Of a stretch of 6,400 nucleotides of DNA, positions 1 to 5,799 are shown in pieces; position 1 is the first letter of the stretch, and each line of letters opens with the position of its first letter. Origin of the DNA: Chloroflexota bacterium (GTDB lineage: Bacteria; Chloroflexota; UBA5177; JANWHV01); contig JAQBPC010000638.1 of the NCBI GenBank assembly GCA_028287725.1, positions 1 through 6,400 of the forward strand. Reading direction: 5' to 3'. The translations under genes were made by a program, and so were the position numbers. The notes under the pieces are model-generated. The model had not been told where the DNA came from. It worked only from the letters and a program-made list of their open reading frames with translations, and searched no databases.

Positions 1-1245
1 CCCTGCCGTGCCGACCTCCACGGTCTCGCCTCCGAGAAAGTGCGCGAGGTCGGTCAGAGCACGTGCTACGCCGTCGAGCAGCGCATCGTCGATACATACC
101 TCTGGCTCGAGATACGTCGCCCGGAGCAGAAGCCGCTTTGTCGCACGATCCATCTTCGGATCTACCCTGCCGACCAGCCGGCCATTGTGCAAGATGGACA
201 GGCAGTAGTAACCGTACTTCCGCTTCGCGGCTACAACATAGGCCTCGAAGCATACATCGAAGTTGAAGAGCGTCCGCGTCCGCTCGCGGTCCCAGATCAA
301 GCTGTCAAACGGTGAGAGGAGCGTGGTATGGCTGGGCCGTTCCCCGGCACGAAGCCGCTGTAGGTAGGGGAGAAGGCTGGTGGCGACGAAGGCCGGCCCC
401 GCCAGCCCATCGACGTTTGCCGGTACCAGCACACCTTCGGTTACCAGTGCCTGGAGCATCGCGAGCGCAGCCGCCTTGCGACTCGTGCCACGCGTGATTG
501 CCGGCCGCACCGCGTGGTATTCCCACAGCCAGCCAGGAAGGATCACGCCGAGCGCCTCGACCGCATGCCGGGCAAAGAACATCAGGCGTTCCTCGGGATC
601 CGGCAAGTTAGCATCGTCCGGCGCATTGCCGTTGAAGGCCTCGGCCAACACGCGCTCACGCAGGTCATACACCTTCTGACCGCCGCGCCGGCTGTGAACC
701 ATGAGCTCACCCATGTCCCAGAGGATTTCCAGCGCTCGCCTGCTCGGCTTTGGACCATGCCAGTCCCACGGGCCGGTGCGCTGGGCATCCTCAGGCTTCA
801 TGAAGTCCGCGGAAGCCAGCGGCCCACGTTCCCGAACGGCGGCTAAGGTTGCGACTATCGCCTCGGGGTTCGCCTCCAACCACGCGCGGTTGGAATTCCA
901 CATCTCTTGCGCTGCGCGGAGCATGCGCGGGCGATAGTAACGGTAGTTGTGCATGGGGACAAGCAGCGCGACGGGCGCCATGCACTCGCACAGCAGCCGC
1001 TGCGGATACAGCATCGCGTCGAGCAAGGCAGGGTCGTATGCTCCGCGCCGGCTCCAGAGGACGAGATACTGCGATCGCTCCACCACCGTGATGGTGTCGA
1101 TCTGCAGCACGCCCAGCCGGTCAATGGTCCGGAGAATAGTCTCCGTAGTGGTGGGTCCCGCTGGCGGCGACGCCAGTGCCTGCGCTTCCACTGCAAGGGC
1201 GCGCGCCTCGTCGATGGTCAGTTGCAGCGGGCGGGTCTCAGCCAT
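1..1245 (-). CDS. ycaQ: YcaQ-type winged-helix DNA glycosylase (interstrand crosslink repair family), C-terminus cut by window edge
   Basis: The frame is open for 415 codons from an ATG at 1245 to the left edge. E. coli YcaQ is about 410 residues, so probably only a few codons are missing. Near the N-terminus, residues 44-66 carry L-G-V-L-Q48-I49-D50-T-I, then V-V-E-R and L-W-S-R. This matches the family's catalytic Q-hydrophobic-D motif and the block after it. Winged-helix-like stretches follow, and the C-terminal third holds L-S-P-F-D-S-L-I-W-D-R and G-R-V-D-P-K-M-D-R, both typical of the HTH_42/DUF1006 fold. Known members (E. coli YcaQ, Streptomyces AlkZ) excise alkylated bases and unhook interstrand crosslinks; the QxD form fits the YcaQ branch rather than the QxQ form of AlkZ. 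No other in-frame start lies between 1245 and the preceding gene, 13 bases upstream. The Shine-Dalgarno is weak, suggesting translational coupling to that gene. Activity on crosslinks here is inferred from family membership. Confidence 0.9.
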   Translation of the reverse strand, partial: MAETRPLQLTIDEARALAVEAQALASPPAGPTTTETILRTIDRLGVLQIDTITVVERSQYLVLWSRRGAYDPALLDAMLYPQRLLCECMAPVALLVPMHNYRYYRPRMLRAAQEMWNSNRAWLEANPEAIVATLAAVRERGPLASADFMKPEDAQRTGPWDWHGPKPSRRALEILWDMGELMVHSRRGGQKVYDLRERVLAEAFNGNAPDDANLPDPEERLMFFARHAVEALGVILPGWLWEYHAVRPAITRGTSRKAAALAMLQALVTEGVLVPANVDGLAGPAFVATSLLPYLQRLRAGERPSHTTLLSPFDSLIWDRERTRTLFNFDVCFEAYVVAAKRKYGYYCLSILHNGRLVGRVDPKMDRATKRLLLRATYLEPEVCIDDALLDGVARALTDLAHFLGGETVEVGTAG

Positions 1246-1258
1246 CAGGCGCGATTGC

Positions 1259-1567
1259 CTATCCCCGATTCCACAACTGTGCTTGCTTGATGGTTGGTTT
1301 GTGCTTGACGGCCCGATCAAGATCGATGTCCGCCAGATCGGCGAGCGCGCAAGCATTCCAAATAACGTTGTAGAGTTCCTGACCCAATCGCGACTTGATT
1401 GCCGCAACATCGCCGGCGCCGGCCTCGTTAAGGTTGAGCACCTCGCGTGCTACCTGGCCAACCTCGGAAATAAGGAAGGCAAGTTGCTGTTCGAGCGATG
1501 TACTTGATTGCTCAGGCGAGGGCTTCATGTCCTGAATCTGCAACTTGATGCCGGCGATTGTATCCAT
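1259..1567 (-). CDS. Small MazG-like all-alpha NTP pyrophosphohydrolase-fold protein with altered metal site
   Basis: This is a 102-residue protein ending in TAG. The length and helical pattern fit a single MazG-like domain. After a polar N-terminus (1-24) there is a helix with S34-E35-V-G-Q38-V-A-R-E42, then a 25-residue gap, then E64-L-Y-N67-V-I-W and A-L-A-D-L-A-D-I-D-L-D, which resembles the typical E-L-x-D-V-L-W and A-x-x-L-G-I-D-L blocks. The family signature is EExxE-x(12-28)-ExxD, whose acids bind Mg2+ to hydrolyse (d)NTPs to monophosphates and PPi. Here the spacing is kept but three of the five acids are neutral (S34, Q38, N67). It may therefore be a weak enzyme, use other residues (E42, D77, D80) or be a regulatory relative. 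The ATG at 1567 has a GGAC sequence about 8 bases upstream. It is probably co-transcribed with the YcaQ-type gene that follows after 13 bases. The fold is likely; catalysis is uncertain. Confidence 0.72.
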   Translation of the reverse strand: MDTIAGIKLQIQDMKPSPEQSSTSLEQQLAFLISEVGQVAREVLNLNEAGAGDVAAIKSRLGQELYNVIWNACALADLADIDLDRAVKHKPTIKQAQLWNRG

Positions 1568-1629
1568 TCATACCGTCCGTTCTTATGCAGCCCTCGCGCG
1601 CAAAGTCGCGATTTCCACTATACACCCGA

Positions 1630-1635
1630 ATTATA
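1630..1635 (-). promoter_or_regulatory. Candidate -10 box for the MazG-like/ycaQ unit
   Basis: The minus strand reads a perfect TATAAT here, about 62 bases upstream of the ATG at 1567, giving a leader of roughly 55 nt. The hexamer at -35 spacing (around 1652-1658, CGGAAA or GGAAAT) is a poor match, so the promoter may need an activator or an upstream element. A second, weaker -10-like TATAGT lies nearer the gene at about 1617-1622. The assignment rests on the -10 match and position only. Confidence 0.4.
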
Positions 1636-1636
1636 C

Positions 1637-1646
1637 TGATCGATCA
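1637..1646. repeat. 10-bp perfect palindrome in the divergent intergenic region
   Basis: TGATCGATCA is identical on both strands and lies one base from the TATAAT of the minus-strand promoter, inside its predicted -35/-10 spacer. A second inverted pair, CTGAC (1647-1651) and GTCAG (1659-1663), follows directly. The position would suit a repressor or a regulator shared by the divergent genes, but short palindromes can occur by chance. Confidence 0.35.
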
Positions 1647-1733
1647 CTGACATTTCCGGTCAGGAATAGGCGCAAATTTCTGATTCTGGTCCGTGCGCTG
1701 AACGTTTCGGGTGCGGTACACTCGTCTGCGCAT

Positions 1734-2906
1734 ATGTACGACCGCGAAGAAATCATCGTCCGCCCACCCGGCGCGCGCCCGTTGCGTGAGCGCCTGCTTA
1801 CCGCCGCCTTCATCGCGATTCGGGCGATCGCGTCGCGGCTGCAGCGTACGCCAACCATTACTGGCGATCCGCGTCGCATCCTGGTGATCAAGCCTTGTTG
1901 CCTTGGCGACGTCTTGATGACGACCCCGGTGCTTGCCGCGCTTCGCCTGCGCTACCCACACAGCACCATTCACTACGCGGTTGGGCGTCACGCCAGGCCC
2001 GCGATTGCCGGTCACCCGGACGTCGCTGCGCTGATCGATGCCGGCGAGGGCGCGGCACGCACGAAACGCTCGATCCTTGCCCTGTTGCGCCGCATGCGCA
2101 ACGGCCGCTACGATATGTGTCTTGTGCTCGAGCGGTCACCGTTGTTCGCCGTTCTGCCATTGCTCGCGGGCATTCCCGTGCGTGCCGGCATCGATAGCGG
2201 AGGTCGTGGCTTTGCCTTGAACGTGCGTGTGCCATGGGACGAGTCACTGCACGAGGCGGACCTCTATCTGAGTGTGGCCGGCGCCCTCGATTGCCCCACG
2301 GACGGCCATCACCTGCGCTTTGTGCCGGACGCATCGGCACGCATGGCGGCAGATGACCTGATGCACCGGCACAGCCTCGGCGGTCGCATCGTTGCCATCG
2401 CCCCCGGCGGCGGTACCAATCCGGGCATGGATCTTCCCGAGAAGCGCTGGCCGCCCGAACGCTTTGCGGCGCTCGCCGACCGCTTGGTGCAGGAGGAGGG
2501 CGTTACGGTCGCGATCATTGGCGGGCCGCTGGACCGTCCAGTTTGCGACGCGATGCGCGCCGCCATGCACGCCCCGTGTGTCGACCTTTCCGGTGACACA
2601 CCGTTTGCCGAACGCGCGGCTTTTCTCCAACGTTGCGCTCTGTTCGTCGGTAACGACTCGGGGCCGATGCATCTTGCCGTTGCTGCCGGCTGTCCGGTCG
2701 TGGCGATTTTTGGACCAACCGACGTGGGCCTGTACGGTCCCTATCATGCCCGCGCGATCACGGTGCGTCGCGATATTCCGTGCAGTCCGTGCTTCGTCCA
2801 TGGCCACTTTCCGCCGTGTCCAAACCATCATGCGTGCATGCGCGGGCTGCTCACTGATGAGGTCTTCGCTGCGTGTCGCGAGCTGTTGGTAGGATCAGCG
2901 GTATGA
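1734..2906 (+). CDS. GT9 family glycosyltransferase 1 (heptosyltransferase-like)
   Basis: A 390-residue GT-B glycosyltransferase of family GT9, whose known members (WaaC, WaaF, WaaQ) transfer L-glycero-D-manno-heptose from ADP-heptose to LPS inner core at the cytoplasmic face of the inner membrane. The N-terminal domain opens after about 46 extra residues with R-R-I-L-V-I-K-P-C-C-L-G-D59-V-L-M; D59 matches the catalytic Asp of WaaC. The C-terminal domain has the nucleotide-binding part: A-P-G-G-G (223-227), E-K237-R-W-P, G-N-D308-S-G-P-M-H-L-A (306-315) and I-F-G-P-T-D (325-330). A cysteine cluster C350-x2-C353-x8-C362-x5-C368-M ends it. The frame is open upstream to an ATG at 1545, but that overlaps the divergent gene; ATG 1734 is the first start in non-coding DNA. 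It has no clear Shine-Dalgarno, so the start is less certain than the family. It is first in the operon and overlaps the next gene by 4 bases. Sugar and acceptor are unknown. Confidence 0.9.
   Translation: MYDREEIIVRPPGARPLRERLLTAAFIAIRAIASRLQRTPTITGDPRRILVIKPCCLGDVLMTTPVLAALRLRYPHSTIHYAVGRHARPAIAGHPDVAALIDAGEGAARTKRSILALLRRMRNGRYDMCLVLERSPLFAVLPLLAGIPVRAGIDSGGRGFALNVRVPWDESLHEADLYLSVAGALDCPTDGHHLRFVPDASARMAADDLMHRHSLGGRIVAIAPGGGTNPGMDLPEKRWPPERFAALADRLVQEEGVTVAIIGGPLDRPVCDAMRAAMHAPCVDLSGDTPFAERAAFLQRCALFVGNDSGPMHLAVAAGCPVVAIFGPTDVGLYGPYHARAITVRRDIPCSPCFVHGHFPPCPNHHACMRGLLTDEVFAACRELLVGSAV
2891..2894 (+). promoter_or_regulatory. Ribosome binding site for GT9 gene 2
   Basis: AGGA lies 8 bases before the ATG at 2903, inside the end of the first GT9 gene. 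It decides between this ATG and another in-frame ATG 30 bases upstream at 2873. Confidence 0.6.
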
Positions 2907-4087
2907 CCAAGCAGGCGATCCGGCTCCAACTGCTCAGGCTCGCGGGTGCTGTTCTTTGCCGCCTGGCGCCGAAGGCGGATTTGCCTGCCACGCCCGCGCC
3001 CGCGATCCTGGTCATTCGCCCCGATCACCTCGGCGATGTCTTGCTCACCCTGCCCGCCATCGATCGGCTAGTCGGGGGAATACCAGGCGCTCGGATTACC
3101 GTAGCCGCGGGACCTTGGGGCAGCGCGGCATTCGGCACCCATCCCGATTATGAGGTGTTGGCGTGGCCATTTCCGGGCTTCAGCCGCGCACCTGCAGGAG
3201 GACTGCGGCCATACCTCCTTTTGCTCCGCTACGGCCTCAGCTTGCGGCGGTCCGGACGGTATCAGATGGCGCTGATCATGCGGCCAGACCATTGGTGGGG
3301 CGCATTGTTGGCGGCGGTCGCAGGCATTCCCGTGCGCATCGGCTACCGCACGCCGGAAACCGCGCCATTCCTCACCGACGCGCTGCCGCATGCTCCTGGG
3401 CGGCATGCCGTGGAAGACTCCTTGACCCTGGTCGGCGCCGCTTTGGCGCGCGCTCGTGTGCCGCACACGCGGGAAAGCAGCGCAGCGCTGGTATTGCCGC
3501 GCGTCTCTAGTGCGGCCGACGAGCAATCGTTGACGGAACTGCTGAACGCTGCAGGCGTTGGACGGGAACCCCTGATCGTGCTGCATCCGGGCTCCGGCTC
3601 GCCGCTAAAATCCTGGCCGACGGACCACTTCGCTAAGGTCGGGGCGGAGTTAGCGGAGGCGACGGAGGCACGGCTCGTGGTCACCGGCTCAGCCGCCGAA
3701 GCGCCCCTCGCGAGTGCGCTCTGCGCGGCGCTACCTGAGGGGACACTCAACCTAGCAGGCCGGCTGCAGTGGCCCATGCTCGAGGCGCTGCTCGCTCGCG
3801 CCTGCCTGGTGGTTGGCGTCGATAGTGGCCCTTTGCACCTGGCGGTTGCCGCCGGCACGCCCAGTGTTGCGTTGTTCGGGCCCGCGGACCCGGTCCAGTT
3901 TGGTCCGTGGGGCTCGCCTTCGATGCATCGCGTGGTCGCCGCGGATCTGCCATGCATCCCGTGCCGTCGTCTCGATGTATGCCGGCTGGAGCCCCAAGGG
4001 ACGGAACCACCGCCCTGTATGCGGGCGATATCGACTGGCACGGTGGTCGCGGCCGCGCGTGCCGCTCTGGCCGAAGGGAGTCTGTGA
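2903..4087 (+). CDS. GT9 family glycosyltransferase 2 (heptosyltransferase-like)
   Basis: A 394-residue GT9 enzyme. A short hydrophobic and basic N-terminus leads into A-I-L-V-I-R-P-D-H-L-G-D45-V-L-L-T, the acceptor-side domain with the presumed catalytic Asp. The nucleotide-sugar domain shows L-H-P-G-S-G (227-232), P-L-K236-S-W-P, G-V-D307-S-G-P-L-H-L-A (305-314) and L-F-G-P-A-D (324-329). The cysteine cluster is present but spaced differently from the neighbours: C351-I-P-C354, C360, C372-M. The ATG forms an ATGA overlap with the previous stop and has AGGA 8 bases upstream, so translation is probably coupled. Motifs match the first and third GT9 genes but the intervening sequence is well diverged, so these are old paralogues rather than recent copies. 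Heptose transfer to LPS core is the family precedent; the actual donor and acceptor are not shown by sequence. Confidence 0.9.
   Translation: MTKQAIRLQLLRLAGAVLCRLAPKADLPATPAPAILVIRPDHLGDVLLTLPAIDRLVGGIPGARITVAAGPWGSAAFGTHPDYEVLAWPFPGFSRAPAGGLRPYLLLLRYGLSLRRSGRYQMALIMRPDHWWGALLAAVAGIPVRIGYRTPETAPFLTDALPHAPGRHAVEDSLTLVGAALARARVPHTRESSAALVLPRVSSAADEQSLTELLNAAGVGREPLIVLHPGSGSPLKSWPTDHFAKVGAELAEATEARLVVTGSAAEAPLASALCAALPEGTLNLAGRLQWPMLEALLARACLVVGVDSGPLHLAVAAGTPSVALFGPADPVQFGPWGSPSMHRVVAADLPCIPCRRLDVCRLEPQGTEPPPCMRAISTGTVVAAARAALAEGSL
4074..4080 (+). promoter_or_regulatory. Strong Shine-Dalgarno deciding a CTG start for GT9 gene 3
   Basis: AAGGGAG is the strongest ribosome binding site in the operon and ends 8 bases before the CTG at 4089. 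No ATG lies in frame near it, and the nearest GTG in frame (4059) lies upstream of this site and so cannot use it. The 8-base spacing equals that at the other two operon junctions. Confidence 0.6.
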
Positions 4088-4088
4088 G

Positions 4089-5291
4089 CTGAGCAAGTAC
4101 ATCAAGCGCAAGATCGTGCACTTCATCCAGGCGGTGCTGTTCGTACTTTTTACCGGCCTGGGTGCCGGCGCCCGTTTGCTCAAATGGGAGCGCGCGCTCG
4201 GGAAGCTCGATCCCTCCGAGGTGCACCGCATATTGGTCATCCGCCTGGACCTGCTTGGCGACATGGTCAACTCGATGCCGGCCGTGGCCGCGTTGCACGA
4301 TCGCTTCCCCCATGCCCGCATTACCATGCTCACCATGCCGTACACGGCTGCCATTCCGCGCCAGTTCTCCTTTGTCGACGAGGTACTGACCCTCGATCCG
4401 AACATTGTGCGCTCACCACGCAATCTGCTCAGGCCCCAGACGTATATGACATTCCTGAAGATGGGTCTGCGTCTCCGGCGCGAGCGCTTTGACCTTTGTG
4501 TGAGCCTGTTTGGCCTCACGGCGAGTATCTTCGCCTTCGCCAGCGGCGCCCGACAGCGGATCGGCTATCTGCGCGAGAGCTATCCCTATATGTTCACGGA
4601 CCCGATTCCCGGTCGCAGGTTCGATCGCCGGCAGCACGAGGTTCAATGGGACCTCGATCTCGCTGCCGCCGCGGGCGCATCCGGCGCCTTCCGGCACCCT
4701 TCGCTACGCGTGCTGCCGGAACCGGGTATCAGAGTCGCGGCACGTCTCGCGGAACTGGGTGTCTGTCCTGGTGACCGGGTGATTGGCATACACGGCGGCG
4801 CCATTAACGGCGCCGCGAAGCGCTGGCCGGCGATGCACTGGGCTGCGCTGGCCGACCGCCTGATTGGCGACCATGGCTGCAAGGTCATACTCACCGGATC
4901 CGCCAGCGAGCGACATATTAGTGACGACATTGTTGCCCGGATGTCGCATACCCCGATCGTGCTGACGGGTGAGACCGATATCGACGAGCTGCTGGAAGTT
5001 CTGGCGCGTTGCGACCTGGTGGTCAGCGGCGATAGTGGCCCGCTGCACCTGGCCGTGGCCCTGGGCCGGCCCACGGTCTCAATCTACGGGCCAACGGATC
5101 CTGCGATCTACGGACCAACTCCGAAACCAGGGCAAAAGGCAGTAATAATCCGCAGAGGACTTGCTTGCAGTCCGTGTTATAATCTGCTCGCAACTGCTGA
5201 GTGCCCGCACGGGCAGCCAGTCTGCATGATCGACGTAACCGTGGGCCAGGTACTTTCAGCCAGTCTTGAGTTGCTGGAGCATGTCAAGTGA
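4089..5291 (+). CDS. GT9 family glycosyltransferase 3 (heptosyltransferase-like), probable CTG start
   Basis: About 400 residues, numbered here from CTG 4089. The N-terminus is basic (S-K-Y-I-K-R-K) followed by an apolar stretch at residues 9-31, a possible membrane anchor or interfacial helix. Then come R-I-L-V-I-R-L-D-L-L-G-D58-M-V-N-S, I-H-G-G-A (234-238), A-A-K244-R-W-P, S-G-D315-S-G-P-L-H-L-A (313-322), I-Y-G-P-T-D (332-337) and the cysteine cluster C360-S-P-C363-x8-C372-x6-C379-M. All are GT9 hallmarks. The open frame extends back to 3813, but that part lies within the previous gene out of frame and shows no domain. The first in-frame ATG after 4089 falls inside the conserved G-D-M motif and is too late. 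CTG 4089 lies one base after the previous stop; GTG 4059 (10 residues longer) is the alternative. It ends in a GTGA overlap with the next gene. Family is certain, start is inferred, sugar specificity unknown. Confidence 0.88.
   Translation: MSKYIKRKIVHFIQAVLFVLFTGLGAGARLLKWERALGKLDPSEVHRILVIRLDLLGDMVNSMPAVAALHDRFPHARITMLTMPYTAAIPRQFSFVDEVLTLDPNIVRSPRNLLRPQTYMTFLKMGLRLRRERFDLCVSLFGLTASIFAFASGARQRIGYLRESYPYMFTDPIPGRRFDRRQHEVQWDLDLAAAAGASGAFRHPSLRVLPEPGIRVAARLAELGVCPGDRVIGIHGGAINGAAKRWPAMHWAALADRLIGDHGCKVILTGSASERHISDDIVARMSHTPIVLTGETDIDELLEVLARCDLVVSGDSGPLHLAVALGRPTVSIYGPTDPAIYGPTPKPGQKAVIIRRGLACSPCYNLLATAECPHGQPVCMIDVTVGQVLSASLELLEHVK
5276..5279 (+). promoter_or_regulatory. Ribosome binding site for the small membrane protein gene
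   Basis: GGAG sits 8 bases before the GTG at 5288, within the end of the third GT9 gene. It supports a real start for this short gene. Confidence 0.6.
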
Positions 5292-5512
5292 ACAGTCCGT
5301 TCCCTTACCTGGTGTTGCTCCCCGGGCTAATCTTCATCGTCGTCGGCCTCTGGTATTTGCGGCGCGCGAGGCTGCTGAACGACGGAACTGACATGGGAAC
5401 CCGACTGGCGAAGGCTAACCGCTCGCTCGGCAACACGACCATGTTGTTTGGTGCGATGTTGGTCATTGTCGGTATCCCGATTATGATTGCCATACGCCAG
5501 CTTAATCCATAA
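5288..5512 (+). CDS. Small two-helix inner-membrane protein, unknown function
   Basis: A 74-residue protein starting at GTG 5288, whose GTGA overlaps the stop of the third GT9 gene, and ending in TAA. I do not recognise a family. Two apolar segments are visible, about residues 6-24 (P-Y-L-V-L-L-P-G-L-I-F-I-V-V-G) and 51-69 (T-M-L-F-G-A-M-L-V-I-V-G-I-P-I). They are joined by a polar loop rich in Arg and Lys (R25, R26, R28, R39, K42, R45). By the positive-inside rule the loop would face the cytoplasm and both ends the periplasm. The ribosome binding site, coupled start and in-operon position argue that it is a real gene. By context it may help hold or regulate the glycosyltransferases at the membrane, but nothing in the sequence proves this. 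Confidence 0.72.
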   Translation: MNSPFPYLVLLPGLIFIVVGLWYLRRARLLNDGTDMGTRLAKANRSLGNTTMLFGAMLVIVGIPIMIAIRQLNP

Positions 5513-5543
5513 GCGGCTGCAACAATGGGACATACTGTGAAGT

Positions 5544-5629
5544 TGGTGCCGAAGGTGGGACTCGAACCCACACGAGGTTGTCCTCAACGGTTTTTGAGAC
5601 CGCCGCGTCTACCGTTCCGCCACTTCGGC
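5544..5629 (-). tRNA. tRNA-Leu (anticodon CAA)
   Basis: The 86-nt minus-strand transcript folds into a full class II tRNA. The acceptor stem is GCCGAAG/CTTCGGC (7 perfect pairs), followed by discriminator A and an encoded CCA. The anticodon loop is CTCAAAA with anticodon CAA on a GCGGT/ACCGT stem, decoding UUG. The long variable arm pairs GAGG with CCTC around ACAA, and the T arm is GTGGG-TTCGAGT-CCCAC. The D region contains GGTAGACGC, typical of leucine tRNAs. The long variable arm plus discriminator A and CAA anticodon identify Leu. It converges with the glycosyltransferase operon. Confidence 0.96.
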
Positions 5630-5648
5630 CGGGGAGGTGTGCTCATTT

Positions 5649-5677
5649 AGCATAGGTCGCGCTGTCCAGCGCGTCAA
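5649..5677 (-). promoter_or_regulatory. Sigma70-type promoter of tRNA-Leu
   Basis: The minus strand carries TTGACG (5677-5672, 5 of 6 to consensus), a 17-bp spacer and TATGCT (5654-5649, 4 of 6). The transcription start would fall near 5642, about a dozen bases before the mature tRNA 5' end at 5629, a normal short leader. It lies about 120 bp downstream of the stop of the permease-like gene, so the tRNA need not depend on read-through. Confidence 0.75.
5658..5673. repeat. Inverted repeat within the tRNA promoter spacer
   Basis: CGCGCTG and CAGCGCG are perfect 7-bp arms separated by TC. They fill most of the -35/-10 spacer and overlap two bases of the -35 box. It is an operator-like position, but no regulator can be named. 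Confidence 0.45.
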
Positions 5678-5692
5678 TGCCTGAGGCGCATA

Positions 5693-5706
5693 CAGGCCGC
5701 GGCCTG
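5693..5706. repeat. 14-bp perfect palindrome upstream of the tRNA promoter
   Basis: CAGGCCGCGGCCTG reads the same on both strands and sits 15 bp upstream of the tRNA -35 box, in the gap after the permease-like gene. It could be a protein-binding site or a short hairpin (5-bp stem, 4-base loop); no T-run follows on the minus strand, so it is not a convincing intrinsic terminator. Apart from this and the tRNA promoter, I see nothing defined between 5678 and 5799. Confidence 0.4.
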
Positions 5707-5799
5707 GCGTCGATCGCACCTCGGCCCAGCCGCTAAATCACCGTCATAATGTTGCGTTCGCTCACGTTCGCGGAACCTCGAGCGTGTCGCGTCGACGGG

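Noticed and set aside
947..1507. 186-codon plus-strand open frame opposite the YcaQ and MazG-like genes
   Set aside because: It spans two well-supported minus-strand genes and their gap and has no recognisable domain.
1545..1733. 63-codon upstream extension of the first GT9 gene to an ATG at 1545
   Set aside because: It overlaps the 5' end of the divergent MazG-like gene, lacks domain similarity, and includes that gene's likely promoter.
3813..4088. 92-codon upstream extension of the third GT9 gene
   Set aside because: It lies out of frame inside the conserved C-terminal coding region of the second GT9 gene, which explains the open frame.
3752..4519. 255-codon minus-strand open frame across two GT9 genes
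   Set aside because: It is an Arg/Ser/Pro-rich shadow frame, while the plus strand encodes clear GT9 motifs throughout.
5513..5543. Terminator between the converging glycosyltransferase operon and the tRNA
   Set aside because: The 31 bases show no GC-rich hairpin followed by a T-run on either strand.
5544..5629. tRNA-Leu as an integration site for a genomic island
   Set aside because: No integrase, no repeat of the tRNA 3' end elsewhere in the window, and neighbouring genes look like ordinary chromosome.
5750..5775. Repeated GTTCGC units after the permease-like gene
   Set aside because: Only two short direct copies separated by four bases, too little to call a repeat element or a terminator.
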